From positions 1 to 36,765 of the forward strand of contig JAKEEM010000005.1 in NCBI GenBank assembly GCA_022616535.1: 36,765 nt of DNA, given 5' to 3'. Position numbers and translations under genes: made by a program. This document shows positions 16,001 through 24,673 of this stretch, piece by piece. Origin of the DNA: Chlorobiota bacterium (GTDB lineage: Bacteria > Bacteroidota > Ignavibacteria > Tepidaquicellales > OLB5). The stretch's first letter is position 1. The number at the start of each line of letters is the position of its first letter. Under the pieces are notes generated by a model. That model saw only the letters and a list, made by a program, of their open reading frames with translations, was not told where the DNA came from and searched no databases.

Positions 16001-17890
16001 ATGTATAAAAAGTATTTTATTATTGATTTCGACAGCACTTTCATAAAAGTGGAAGCGCTTGAAGAACTAGCCGAGATTTCTTTGAAAAAAGATAAGGGGA
16101 AGGAAACCAAAATCGCAAAGGTAAGAGAACTTACCCTCGGAGCAATGAACGGTGAGGTTTCTTTCACAAAGTCACTTAAGGAAAGAATAAGGCTTTTAAA
16201 TGCAAACAAGTCACATTTGGTTGCTCTTTCAAGAAAATTAAACAGCAAAATATCCCGTTCAATTATAAGCAATAAAAAGTTTTTTAAGGATTTTTCCAAA
16301 AATATAATAATTATCTCAGGCGGGTTTAAAGAATACATTTTGCCGGTTGTAAGTAAATTTCACATTTCGGAAAAACAGGTATATGCCAATACTTTTACGT
16401 TTGATAAGAAAGGCAATGTTACGGGCTTTGATTCAGCTAATCTGCTTGCAAAGAAAAACGGCAAGGCAAAATTAATCAAAAAATTAAATCTTAACGGGGA
16501 ACTGATTGCAATAGGCGACGGCCACACCGATTATGAATTAAAAAAATCAGGTCTTGTGCATAAGTTTTATGCTTTTACCGAAAATGTTGAAAGAGAAGTC
16601 GTTGCCCAAAAAGCCGACTATGTTACACCAAGTTTTGACGAGTTTTTGTATGTTTCAAAGCTCCCAATGTCAATTTCATATCCTAAAAACAGGATAAAGG
16701 TTCTGCTTCTTGAAAACATTCATAAAGATGCAGTGAGCTTATTTATAAATGAGGGCTATCGAACAGAGACTGTTTCCAAGAGTTTGAGTGAAAGAGAGCT
16801 TGCTGAGAGGATAAAAGATATATCCATACTTGGAATTCGCTCAAAAACTCATATTACGCAAAATGTTCTTAAGGAAGCAAAGAAACTTTTAGCCATCGGA
16901 GCTTTCTGCATTGGAACGAATCAAATTGATTTGGACGGCTGTTCAAATAGGGGAGTAATTGTCTTCAATGCACCTTTCAGCAACACTCGAAGCGTTGTGG
17001 AGCTGGTTATAGGGGAAATCATTATGCTTATGCGGGGGATTTTCGATAAAAGCTCCAAACTTCATAAGGGAGTTTGGAACAAGTCATCGGCTAACAGCTT
17101 CGAAGTCAGAGGCAAAAAGCTCGGAATTGTAGGCTATGGCAAAATCGGCTCACAGCTTTCTGTTCTTGCTGAAGATATGGGTATGGAGGTATATTATTAC
17201 GATATTCTCGAAAAGCTTGCACTGGGGAATGCTAAGAAATGCAGCTCTTTAAAAGAACTGATTAAAAAAGCGGATATAATAACAGTCCATATTGATGGCA
17301 ATGAGCAAAATCACAACTTAATTGGAGAGGGTGAATTTAAGCTAATGAAAGAAGGTGTTGTATTTTTAAACTTAAGCAGGGGATTTGTTGTTGATATAAA
17401 GTCACTTGTAAATAATATAAAGTCAGGAAAAATAAGAGGAGCCGCAATTGATGTGTTTCCACATGAACCTGAGAGCAACGATGAAAAGTTTATTTCCGAG
17501 CTTCAGTCTCTGCCGAATGTCATTTTAACACCGCATATCGGAGGCAGCACCAATGAGGCGCAGAAAGATATAGCGGGTTTTGTCCCTTCAAAGGTTATTG
17601 ATTTTATTAACAGCGGGAACTCATATTACAGCGTTAACTTTCCAAATATACAGCTCCCCTCATTTGAAAAGGCGCACAGGTTAATTCATATTCATCATAA
17701 TGTTCCGGGAGTGCTTGCAAACATAAACTCTATTTTCGCGAAGCACAATATAAATATTATCGGGCAGTATTTGAAAACTAATGAACTTATTGGATATGTA
17801 ATTACAGATATAAGTAAAAAATATAATCCTGAACTGATAAGTGAGCTGAAAAAGGTCGCCCACACGATAAAGTTCAGAATTTTATATTAA
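16001..17890 (+). CDS. Phosphoserine phosphatase-phosphoglycerate dehydrogenase fusion
   Basis: A 629-residue bifunctional enzyme for serine synthesis. Residues about 1-215 are a HAD-type SerB-like phosphatase. D9-F-D11-S-T with E18 (DFDSTFIKVEALEELA) is motif I, IIISGGFKEYI is motif II, and IGDGHTDYE is motif III. Residues about 225-629 are an E. coli-type SerA. GAFCIGTNQIDLDGC, FNAPFSNTRSVVELVIGE, the NAD fold LGIVGYGKIGSQL, LSRG(F)VVD with the catalytic Arg, AAIDVFPHEP and LTPHIGGST are all present, and a C-terminal ACT domain (HIHHNVPGVLANINSIF) may bind serine for feedback control. I start at ATG 16001 because earlier in-frame TTG 15983 is inside the terminator hairpin. The phosphoserine aminotransferase SerC is not in the window. 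Confidence 0.9.
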   Translation: MYKKYFIIDFDSTFIKVEALEELAEISLKKDKGKETKIAKVRELTLGAMNGEVSFTKSLKERIRLLNANKSHLVALSRKLNSKISRSIISNKKFFKDFSKNIIIISGGFKEYILPVVSKFHISEKQVYANTFTFDKKGNVTGFDSANLLAKKNGKAKLIKKLNLNGELIAIGDGHTDYELKKSGLVHKFYAFTENVEREVVAQKADYVTPSFDEFLYVSKLPMSISYPKNRIKVLLLENIHKDAVSLFINEGYRTETVSKSLSERELAERIKDISILGIRSKTHITQNVLKEAKKLLAIGAFCIGTNQIDLDGCSNRGVIVFNAPFSNTRSVVELVIGEIIMLMRGIFDKSSKLHKGVWNKSSANSFEVRGKKLGIVGYGKIGSQLSVLAEDMGMEVYYYDILEKLALGNAKKCSSLKELIKKADIITVHIDGNEQNHNLIGEGEFKLMKEGVVFLNLSRGFVVDIKSLVNNIKSGKIRGAAIDVFPHEPESNDEKFISELQSLPNVILTPHIGGSTNEAQKDIAGFVPSKVIDFINSGNSYYSVNFPNIQLPSFEKAHRLIHIHHNVPGVLANINSIFAKHNINIIGQYLKTNELIGYVITDISKKYNPELISELKKVAHTIKFRILY

Positions 17891-17900
17891 ATATTTCTGA

Positions 17901-18443
17901 ATGCATAGGAATATTAAAATACTTTTAACTGCATCGATACTGATTCACTCCGGGACAAACCTCCTTGCGCCTGTATTTGCTATTTATATTAAAGATATCG
18001 GGGGAACGATGATAGATGCAGGGGTAGCGGTCGGGGTTTATGCGATTTTAAAAGGTATTTTATATTTCGCTTTCAACAGGCTTAGCAAAGATAAGCTAAG
18101 CCACAAAGCAATGATTAGCGGGGGTTATTTTATTATGTTTGTTGGATACGTTTTGTATTTATTTGCTTACATTCCGTTTCATGTTTATTTAATACAGGCA
18201 GTGCTATCGATAGGTGAAACGATAATCACACCCTCGTGGAGCTCGGTTATAGCCGTATCATTGGAAAAGGGAAAGGAAAGGCACATTTACTCCCACTTTT
18301 ACGGATACAGGTCCTTTTTCGAAGGTCTTGGGGCAATCGCTGGCGGTTTGTTTGCGGTTGGATTCGGATTTAATATGCTATTTTTTTTGATGGCTGTGTT
18401 AGCTTTAACGTCATCGGCAATTTCGCTTTTTCTGAAAGAATAA
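17901..18443 (+). CDS. Half-size MFS-like membrane protein (six transmembrane segments)
   Basis: The 180-residue protein has about six hydrophobic segments (near residues 7-28, 40-58, 70-90, 94-112, 140-160 and 160-178). It shows the N-half signature of major facilitator transporters: an opening LLAPVFAIYIKDIGGTMIDAGVAVG loop-helix and a later RSFFEGLGAIAGGLFAVGFG. A standard MFS transporter has 12 segments and about 400 residues, so this is one half. The frame ends with a normal stop (18441) and a hairpin terminator immediately follows, so I see no sign of a broken second half downstream. It is 10 bases after the serB-serA stop and likely co-transcribed. It could dimerise or be a degraded transporter. 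Substrate unknown. Confidence 0.75.
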   Translation: MHRNIKILLTASILIHSGTNLLAPVFAIYIKDIGGTMIDAGVAVGVYAILKGILYFAFNRLSKDKLSHKAMISGGYFIMFVGYVLYLFAYIPFHVYLIQAVLSIGETIITPSWSSVIAVSLEKGKERHIYSHFYGYRSFFEGLGAIAGGLFAVGFGFNMLFFLMAVLALTSSAISLFLKE

Positions 18444-18478
18444 AACGGCTTTGACATTTGAGTTAAAAACCGTTTTTT
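18442..18478 (+). terminator. Hairpin terminator after the half-MFS gene
   Basis: AAAACGG (18442-18448) pairs with CCGTTTT (18470-18476) with a 21-base loop and a T-rich tail (18473-18478). Its first arm overlaps the stop codon. It also faces the 3' end of the minus-strand repeat protein gene at 18498, so it may act as a bidirectional barrier. Confidence 0.6.
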
Positions 18479-18497
18479 CTTAAACCAAAATTTGTAA

Positions 18498-18872
18498 TTA
18501 TTTAATCTTTACAGGCAATTCACCGCCAACAATAAACTGACCGTTTATACCCTGTATATCGACAGGAATCTTATCACCCCATACGCTTCTGCCGTTAATC
18601 GATTTTAAATCAACAGAAAGGTTCCTGCCCGAGCTGCCTTCTATTTTTTGTATGTCAACAGGCATATTGCTTCCTGAGATTGAATAACCGTTTATGGATT
18701 TAAGATTAACATCCTGAACCTGCTGGAGCGCGTTGGCATCGTTTGGTGAAAAGTAAATATTTGTAACAATCAAAACCAGGCACGATGCAATTAACGAAAG
18801 CAGGATTTTTGAGTATTTATCAAGGTGAATTATGATTTTTTCATTTGCTCCGTTATTTGAAATTTTAAGCAT
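18498..18872 (-). CDS. Small single-pass membrane protein with tandem V-[DN]-[IL]-[QK] repeats
   Basis: A 124-residue protein that I do not recognise. Residues 1-21 are hydrophilic and basic, 22-41 form one transmembrane helix (KILLSLIASCLVLIVTNIYF), and the rest is probably periplasmic. From residue 55 four tandem units follow: VNLKSINGYSISGSNMP (55-71), VDIQKIEGSSGRNLS (72-86), VDLKSINGRSVWGDKIP (87-103), VDIQGINGQFIVGGELP (104-120), and a stub VKIK. The period of 15-17 with alternating V-x-[IL]-x and conserved Gly suggests a small beta-rich repeat stack. Monocistronic, with its own upstream gap, between a terminator and the divergent CorC-type gene. No known domain is obvious. Function unknown. 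Confidence 0.72.
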   Translation of the reverse strand: MLKISNNGANEKIIIHLDKYSKILLSLIASCLVLIVTNIYFSPNDANALQQVQDVNLKSINGYSISGSNMPVDIQKIEGSSGRNLSVDLKSINGRSVWGDKIPVDIQGINGQFIVGGELPVKIK

Positions 18873-19013
18873 TTTTCAAGATTCCTTTCTATTTTTAACA
18901 GGATTAATTTTAATTACTATAATTGTTATATTTACTCATAAAATAACATTTTTGTTTCTAAAAAATTAAGCAAAAGCTGGGTTTTTGAAAGAAAGAGGTC
19001 TACTTAATACCCG

Positions 19014-20312
19014 ATGTGGATTGAAAGTGTTTTATTTGAGGTCATTGTTGTAATCTTGCTTGTTCTTGCAAATGCTTTTTTTGTTGCAGCTGAGTTTGCA
19101 ATAGTAAAAGTCCGCACAACGCAGATACAGCCGCTTGCGGAAAAACAAAACAAGGCAAAGATAGCGATGAAGCTCATTTCTCACCTTGATGAATATTTAT
19201 CCGCTACTCAGCTTGGGATTACGATGACCTCACTCGGTCTCGGATGGATAGGCGAGCCGGTTACCGCAAAAATTTTAGAGCCGATTTTTATTTTGTTCGG
19301 AATTTCCAATCCTGCAGTTGTTCACACCATTTCACTGACGGTAGGTTTTATTATAATAACTATATTACATATTGTTTTGGGTGAGCTTGCCCCGAAATCA
19401 CTTGCGATAAGGTTTGCGAAATCCACCACCTTATTTGTAGCTTTGCCGCTTCAGCTTTTTTATGTAGTGTTTAAGCTGCCAATATGGCTTTTAAACGGCT
19501 TTGCCAATTTCATTCTGCGTTCGATCGGCATTCAGCCGGTAACGGAGTCTGAACGCTTTCACTCGGAAGAAGAGCTTCGTTTGCTCTTATCCGAGGGAAG
19601 GAAATCCGGCGCTATTGACCAGACCGAGCACCAGCTTATTGAAAAGATTTTCGAATTCAACGACAAGATGGCGAAGGAAATTATGGTTCCGAGAAACTAT
19701 ATCGTAGCATTGAGTATTGACGACTCCCGTGATAAGATATTTCAAACGGTAACGGAAGAAGGTTTTTCCCGCCTCCCTGTTTATAAAGATACTATTGATA
19801 ATATAATAGGAGTTATTTACACCAAGGATTTAATTTCTGCTTCCGAGCATCGCGAACTTATTACTATTCAGGATATAATCCGCCCCGCATACTTTACGTC
19901 ATCAACCAAGCAGATTGGCAATCTTTTGAAGGATATGCAAAGAAGCAAAGCACATATGTCAATTGTTGTGGATGAATACGGGGGAGTGGAAGGTTTAATA
20001 ACAATTGAGGATATTATAGAAGAAATTGTTGGTGAAATCCAGGATGAGTATGATGTGGAATCGCAGGAAGTTATTGCTGAAAAAAGCGGTGTTTACCTTG
20101 TTAATCCCATTATTTCAGTTGAGGAATTCAACAAGCGCTTTAAAGCTAATATACCGCTTGACCCCGATTACCAGACATTAAGCGGTTTTCTGCAGAAAGT
20201 AACAGGTCATATTCCGGAAATTTATGAGAGAATCGATTACAAAGGATTAAGCTTGGTAATTACAAAGAAAACAGGAAACCAGATTCTGCAGGTCAGAGTC
20301 CAGAAGATTTAG
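19014..20312 (+). CDS. CNNM/CorC-type membrane protein with CBS pair (TlyC/hemolysin family)
   Basis: The 432-residue protein has an N-terminal DUF21/CNNM transmembrane domain (about residues 1-190), with FFVAAEFAIVKVRTTQI near residue 20 and LSATQLGITMTSLGLGWIGEP near residue 61. A CBS-domain pair follows (about 205-330), with EIMVPRNYIVALSIDD, EGFSRLPVYKDTIDNIIGVIY and MSIVVDEYGGVEGLITIEDIIEEIVGEI. The CorC_HlyC domain is last (about 345-430). Proteins of this build are usually linked to magnesium/cobalt efflux; the old 'hemolysin' label is not evidence of toxicity. Its end overlaps the convergent flippase gene by 20 bases (20293-20312). ATG start; no clear terminator. Confidence 0.92.
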   Translation: MWIESVLFEVIVVILLVLANAFFVAAEFAIVKVRTTQIQPLAEKQNKAKIAMKLISHLDEYLSATQLGITMTSLGLGWIGEPVTAKILEPIFILFGISNPAVVHTISLTVGFIIITILHIVLGELAPKSLAIRFAKSTTLFVALPLQLFYVVFKLPIWLLNGFANFILRSIGIQPVTESERFHSEEELRLLLSEGRKSGAIDQTEHQLIEKIFEFNDKMAKEIMVPRNYIVALSIDDSRDKIFQTVTEEGFSRLPVYKDTIDNIIGVIYTKDLISASEHRELITIQDIIRPAYFTSSTKQIGNLLKDMQRSKAHMSIVVDEYGGVEGLITIEDIIEEIVGEIQDEYDVESQEVIAEKSGVYLVNPIISVEEFNKRFKANIPLDPDYQTLSGFLQKVTGHIPEIYERIDYKGLSLVITKKTGNQILQVRVQKI

Positions 20313-21777
20313 AGATTTCATCTCTTGACTTTTCTGCTTCTTCTTTGGATTTTAATTTTTTTATCTTGTTAACGATTTTTAAGAATTCTTCGCTGTCCTT
20401 ATATTTAAAATAAATATAAATTGAAGAGAGAACCAAATACAAACCTGAAATTATTATCCTTGGCATTAGCTTTAAATTCATATAGTAGGCGGCGAATATT
20501 ATTGCTGATGCCGGAACCAGCATAATCAGAATATTACGGTATTTGTAATTTATTTTATAATATTTCTGGGAAATTATGTATGTTAAGAGAAATATCATGA
20601 AATTAGCAGACATTATGCAAAATGCTGCGCCGACTGGTCCGAAAGTTGGGGTTAAGAGGAAATTCAAACCGATATTTACAAGTGCAGAAGTAATAGTTAT
20701 CCATATAGTATGCTGAATTTTTTTTGTAATGTTAATTCCAACAGTAACAATAAAATAGGCATTAGTAAAAAAAACACTTACACAGAGAAACGGAACTACC
20801 GCCTTTGCCGAATAAAAATCCGGCTGTGTAAATACTTTAAGAATATCGATGCTGAACATTGATATTACAAAGATTAAAACAATATTAATGTAAGAGTAAA
20901 GCTGGAAAACTTTTGAATAAATTTCTTTTGCATTTTTTTCATATTGTATATCCAAAGAGTAAGGACTCCATGCCATTTGCAATGCCCCTCCTATTATTCC
21001 CACAATGCTTGCCAGCTTTGCCCCAACTGCATAAATTCCAACTGAAGATAGGTCAGCGTAATGGGCAAGGAAATACCTGTCCGTTGAACCTAAAACCCAA
21101 ACAGCTACTCCCGTTCCGATTAATGGGTAGCCGTAACTTAATATTTTTTTTATCCAATCGAATGAATAACTTCTGCCGTATCTTTTAAAAACGTAAATTA
21201 TTGTGAATAAAAATATCATCCCATACGCTATTGACTGGGCAATGAGCGCTCCATAAACACCCATTTGTTCTATTAAGACGTAATATACAGTTAGTAAAAT
21301 GCTTATCAATACATATACCGAGGAGAGTATTGTATAAAGCCAGACCCTGAATTCAAGGCGGAGCAGATTGAATAAAAACGAATGAAGAACCTGAAACACA
21401 ATTGTGAACCCGGTTATCATCACAAAAAGACTTAAATCTCTTCCAAAAAGAAGCAGTGAGATTTGTAATGAAAAAAAAGAAATTATTATAAATCCTGCAG
21501 CAGAAAATAAAAGCCTTACGTACATCGAGGAAATTATAATAACCGGTCTTTCTTCGAAGTGCTCTTTCCTGAAGTAATAATAACCAACAGAGGTATCCGT
21601 TCCTGAAACAATTAAAAAAGTGCTTACGGTTATGATTGTTCCTAGTAAATCAAGAATACCGTAATCTTCGGTTGTTAAAACGGCTGTATAAAGCGGAAGC
21701 AGTAATAATGATATTGATTTGCTTAAATATCCGCTTAATCCGTAAACAAAAGATTCTTTTGCTAGTCTTTTTAACAA
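20293..21777 (-). CDS. Wzx-type polysaccharide flippase (oligosaccharide transporter)
   Basis: A 494-residue inner-membrane protein with about 12-14 hydrophobic segments. It opens LAKESFVYGLSGYLSKSISLLLLPLYTAVLTTEDYG, the standard N-terminus of MOP/Wzx flippases that move lipid-linked repeat units across the membrane. Further family-like features are GTDTSVGYYYFRKEHFEER (about residue 60) and DRYFLAHYADLSSVGIYAVGAKLASI (about residue 230). The start is TTG at 21777: an in-frame stop lies 9 bases upstream of it, and no ATG precedes the conserved start region. The final 40 residues are charged (KLKSKEEAEKSRDE). It is the most distal gene of the minus-strand polysaccharide run and converges with the CorC-type gene. 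Confidence 0.9.
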   Translation of the reverse strand: MLKRLAKESFVYGLSGYLSKSISLLLLPLYTAVLTTEDYGILDLLGTIITVSTFLIVSGTDTSVGYYYFRKEHFEERPVIIISSMYVRLLFSAAGFIIISFFSLQISLLLFGRDLSLFVMITGFTIVFQVLHSFLFNLLRLEFRVWLYTILSSVYVLISILLTVYYVLIEQMGVYGALIAQSIAYGMIFLFTIIYVFKRYGRSYSFDWIKKILSYGYPLIGTGVAVWVLGSTDRYFLAHYADLSSVGIYAVGAKLASIVGIIGGALQMAWSPYSLDIQYEKNAKEIYSKVFQLYSYINIVLIFVISMFSIDILKVFTQPDFYSAKAVVPFLCVSVFFTNAYFIVTVGINITKKIQHTIWITITSALVNIGLNFLLTPTFGPVGAAFCIMSANFMIFLLTYIISQKYYKINYKYRNILIMLVPASAIIFAAYYMNLKLMPRIIISGLYLVLSSIYIYFKYKDSEEFLKIVNKIKKLKSKEEAEKSRDEISKSSGL

Positions 21778-21797
21778 AATTAATTAATTTCCTGAAT

Positions 21798-22970
21798 TCA
21801 GTTAATTAAACCAATTTCTTTCCAAATCCGCTTATATTTTTTAATGGTGGATTCAAAGCCCCAGTTTCTGATGATATGTTCTCGTATTTTGTCTTTATCG
21901 AAAATAATTTCATTCCGAATTCTTTTGTTCATGGCATCAGCTAACTGAAATTCATTTCGGGATTCAATTAAAATCCCGGTTTCATCAGTAATTATAGTTT
22001 CCGAACCGCCGTTTATTGTAGCTATGGTAGGGATTCCGCAAGCCATTGCCTCTGCTACAACCAGCCCAAAAGTTTCATTTAAGCTTGGAAAAACAAAGGT
22101 ATCGGTTTTTAAGAAATATTCCTTTACCTGCTTTTTCTGGAGAAGTCCAAGAAATATAACATAACGTGTCAAATTGTTTTGGTTTACAAAACTAATTAAA
22201 TCATTTTTTTCCGGCCCGTCTCCTCCTATCCAAACTTCAAAATTATTAACCCGTTTTTCAAGCAGTGCCTTCACAGCTTTTAGCAGGTAAATGAGTCCTT
22301 TATATTTATGAATCATAGATACATTCAAAAAGATATGTTTGCCTGAATTCCTTTGATTCTCAGTTTTCATTTCAAAGTAATCGGTATCAACTACACTACC
22401 CACAATGTATTTTTTATTTATTTTAAATTTATAACTCTCAATATTTTTTAATAAATCCTCTGACACAGTTATTAGCGCGTCCGCACGCTTAAGAGTTTTA
22501 CCGGCTAATTTATATTCTGTTTTATTATTTATTTTAAATGGATTTGTGTGTTCGGTAATAATAAACGGAATACTGAATATTTTCTTCAGAACAGCAGCTG
22601 AATATCCCGATAGAAAGATTATATGAGCATGAATCAAATCAATTTTTTGTTTTAATACAAAATATCTTATTATAATGAAGCCAATTATACAGATAATATT
22701 GAAAGATAAATAATATCCAATATGGATTTTTGGCACGAGTTTAGGAAATGTAAATTCAACTTGTGTGAATTCTGTTTTTTTTACAATTTTTAACTTAATT
22801 TTATCTAGTCTCATAAATTTAGTCATTGTTGGCAGAAAAACACATATATTGTTGTTTTTGCGCAATAACTTTATTTGGTCATGAATGAAAACTCCATGTA
22901 AGGGGCTCCCTTTGTAATTATCTGTTTGAACGTAAAACGGATACCATGAAGGCATTAGTAATATATTCAT
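21798..22970 (-). CDS. Glycosyltransferase family 4 (GT-B fold)
   Basis: A 390-residue cytoplasmic glycosyltransferase. The N-domain begins MNILLMPSWYPFYVQTDNYKGSPLHGVFIHDQ, typical of GT4 enzymes, and includes IDLIHAHIIFLSGYSAAVLKK. The C-domain has VSMIHKYKGLIYLLKAV, WIGGDGPEKNDLI and the E-x7-E donor-site region TFGLVVAEAMACGIPTIAT, followed by GGSETI. It transfers a nucleotide-activated sugar to a growing lipid-linked or protein-linked glycan. The specific sugar cannot be deduced. Its ATG overlaps the stop of the preceding Methyltransf_24 gene by 4 bases (22967-22970). This is the only glycosyltransferase I could recognise in the locus. Confidence 0.93.
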   Translation of the reverse strand: MNILLMPSWYPFYVQTDNYKGSPLHGVFIHDQIKLLRKNNNICVFLPTMTKFMRLDKIKLKIVKKTEFTQVEFTFPKLVPKIHIGYYLSFNIICIIGFIIIRYFVLKQKIDLIHAHIIFLSGYSAAVLKKIFSIPFIITEHTNPFKINNKTEYKLAGKTLKRADALITVSEDLLKNIESYKFKINKKYIVGSVVDTDYFEMKTENQRNSGKHIFLNVSMIHKYKGLIYLLKAVKALLEKRVNNFEVWIGGDGPEKNDLISFVNQNNLTRYVIFLGLLQKKQVKEYFLKTDTFVFPSLNETFGLVVAEAMACGIPTIATINGGSETIITDETGILIESRNEFQLADAMNKRIRNEIIFDKDKIREHIIRNWGFESTIKKYKRIWKEIGLIN

Positions 22971-23773
22971 TTATCCGTAATATTTTTAACAAAGAGTGAA
23001 TTTGAAAAAATTGCAAGAGTGGTTCGGTTAATCCTGTATAAGGGTTTTACACTGCTCAGTTCATTCAAATATTTAATAACATCTATAATGTTTCCATAGT
23101 CGTGCCAAATAATAATTCCGTTTTCATTTAAAGTATAAAATGCATTTTCGGTATCAGTTTTAACATAATCATATGAATGGGCACCATCAATGAAAAAAAT
23201 ATCAACTTTTTCCTTAAATTCTGAATAGTCAAACAAAGCAGAATCAGCAAACAACTGGGTTATTTTTTGAGATTCTTTCCTGTCTAAAAATTTTTCTCCA
23301 GTTCGAAACCCTTTTTTATTAATTAGCTGTGGGTCCCCGGAATCGACAGAGAACTTAATGTTTTTAGTGTTCTCGGTAGGCAGGTCAAGTGTGTATATTT
23401 TTGCATTTTCAGGTGAATTAAGCGCCAAGTGAAGCGTTGTTTCTCCGTCATAGGTTCCGATTTCGAATATTGAGCTTGCACGGAAACTTTTAGCGATTGC
23501 ACAGATACAATATAATTCGTAAAGTGTTACATTCCCCTGTCTGTAAGAATAATCGCTTATTAAAACATTGCCTTCTAAATTTGGTTTTATGATATCGGTC
23601 AGTTCTATTGTCTTTAAATATTCAGACTTATCATAGATGTCATAATTTGTTCTAAAATCATTAACAGCAACAGAAAATTTCTTGAATTTTTTTCTGTTAA
23701 AAAATATATTAAAGAGCCCCAGGTTCATAAGATTTTTGAAATAAAAAAAATAGTATTTTAATGTTCCGGCCAA
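22967..23773 (-). CDS. Methyltransf_24-type SAM-dependent methyltransferase (copy 1)
   Basis: A 268-residue Rossmann-type protein. The SAM-site strand SSIFEIGTYDGETTLHLALN (about residues 98-117) and the FFIDGAHSYDYVKTDTENAF segment (about 192-211) match the class I Methyltransf_24 family (PF13578), common in surface-polysaccharide clusters. The frame opens with TTG at 23773; ATG at 23728 (residue 16) is an alternative start that would remove a hydrophobic, basic N-terminus. The adjacent gene at 23810-24631 has the same build, so this looks like a tandem pair. The acceptor is not known; sugar hydroxyl or carboxyl methylation is usual for such neighbours. It is translationally coupled to the GT4 gene. 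Confidence 0.8.
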   Translation of the reverse strand: MAGTLKYYFFYFKNLMNLGLFNIFFNRKKFKKFSVAVNDFRTNYDIYDKSEYLKTIELTDIIKPNLEGNVLISDYSYRQGNVTLYELYCICAIAKSFRASSIFEIGTYDGETTLHLALNSPENAKIYTLDLPTENTKNIKFSVDSGDPQLINKKGFRTGEKFLDRKESQKITQLFADSALFDYSEFKEKVDIFFIDGAHSYDYVKTDTENAFYTLNENGIIIWHDYGNIIDVIKYLNELSSVKPLYRINRTTLAIFSNSLFVKNITDK

Positions 23774-23809
23774 CTTTTTCCCCGCATCTTTACACTGCTT
23801 TTCATTTTA

Positions 23810-24631
23810 TTATTTTTTTAGAATGTTAATATCCAATTTGTAAATGTTTTCGGGGATTTCCCACTTGGGAGTTTCCCTTTCCTTGAAGTCGAATGATTTT
23901 GAAAATATTGCCATATTTGACTGCTGCAGGTGATAAAGGTGCTTATGTTCGCTCTGCGGAACTGCTTTTAAAATTCCGCAAAGTACTTCTTTGTTAACCT
24001 CACCAAGCACAGTGTAATCATGCCATGCAATAACTGAATCATCATTTTTCAAAAGCTTCAAGCCGTTTCTTGAATCGCTTTCCACATATTCAGCGGAATG
24101 GTTGCCGTCGATAAATACAAAATCCGCTGTTCCATAATACTTTGAAAAATCAAATTCTTTGCTATCGGATTTCAAAAAATGTACATTCGGATAGTCTTTT
24201 GAATAATGCCCAAAAATTTCTTTTGGTATTTTGAATATTTCGATTTCCGGATGGTCAAAAGGAATGTCAAGAGAAAATATTTGTGTTCCGGCCCCCATAG
24301 CATCAGCAATGTTCCTTGCAGAAAGGCCAAGCCAGGTTCCTATTTCAAAATATGTTTTTGTTTTTAAAACTTTCGCAATTCTGCATAGAAAATAGTAGTC
24401 ATTAATTGGTGAGATTCCGTCGGAAAAATCGGATACAACTGCTAAGTTTAAATCGGGGTTCCCGTAGAAAGCGAAAAACTCGCTGACAGAAACTTCCGGG
24501 AGTTTTTGAATATTAAAAGATTTCAGTTTATTTTCAACTTGTTTTGTATATAATAATGAATTTAGCTGTGACCAAAGCTCCTTTCTGTACTTAAAAAAAT
24601 TTTTAATTTTTTCTATTCTCTTCAAAACCAA
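23810..24631 (-). CDS. Methyltransf_24-type SAM-dependent methyltransferase (copy 2)
   Basis: A 273-residue paralogue of the next gene. The SAM-site strand KTYFEIGTWLGLSARNIADA begins near residue 92, TQIFSLDIPFDHPEIE gives the second acidic turn, and FVFIDGNHSAEYVESDSRNG (about residue 168) matches the acidic/His motif of Methyltransf_24. DSVIAWHDY parallels GIIIWHDYG in copy 1. Start is TTG at 24631, and the first Met lies beyond the SAM motif, so TTG is forced. N-terminal 40 residues are basic and helical. Likely cytoplasmic glycan or lipid methylation, inferred from context. Divergence from copy 1 is high apart from the motifs, so the duplication is not recent. Confidence 0.8.
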   Translation of the reverse strand: MVLKRIEKIKNFFKYRKELWSQLNSLLYTKQVENKLKSFNIQKLPEVSVSEFFAFYGNPDLNLAVVSDFSDGISPINDYYFLCRIAKVLKTKTYFEIGTWLGLSARNIADAMGAGTQIFSLDIPFDHPEIEIFKIPKEIFGHYSKDYPNVHFLKSDSKEFDFSKYYGTADFVFIDGNHSAEYVESDSRNGLKLLKNDDSVIAWHDYTVLGEVNKEVLCGILKAVPQSEHKHLYHLQQSNMAIFSKSFDFKERETPKWEIPENIYKLDINILKK

Positions 24632-24673
24632 TTATATTTTTTTTCTTTTGTGAAAGCTCAAAATTAATAAAAA

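Noticed and set aside
19014-20312. Hemolysin toxin
   Set aside because: The DUF21-CBS-CorC build is a membrane ion-transport type; the hemolysin name is historical.
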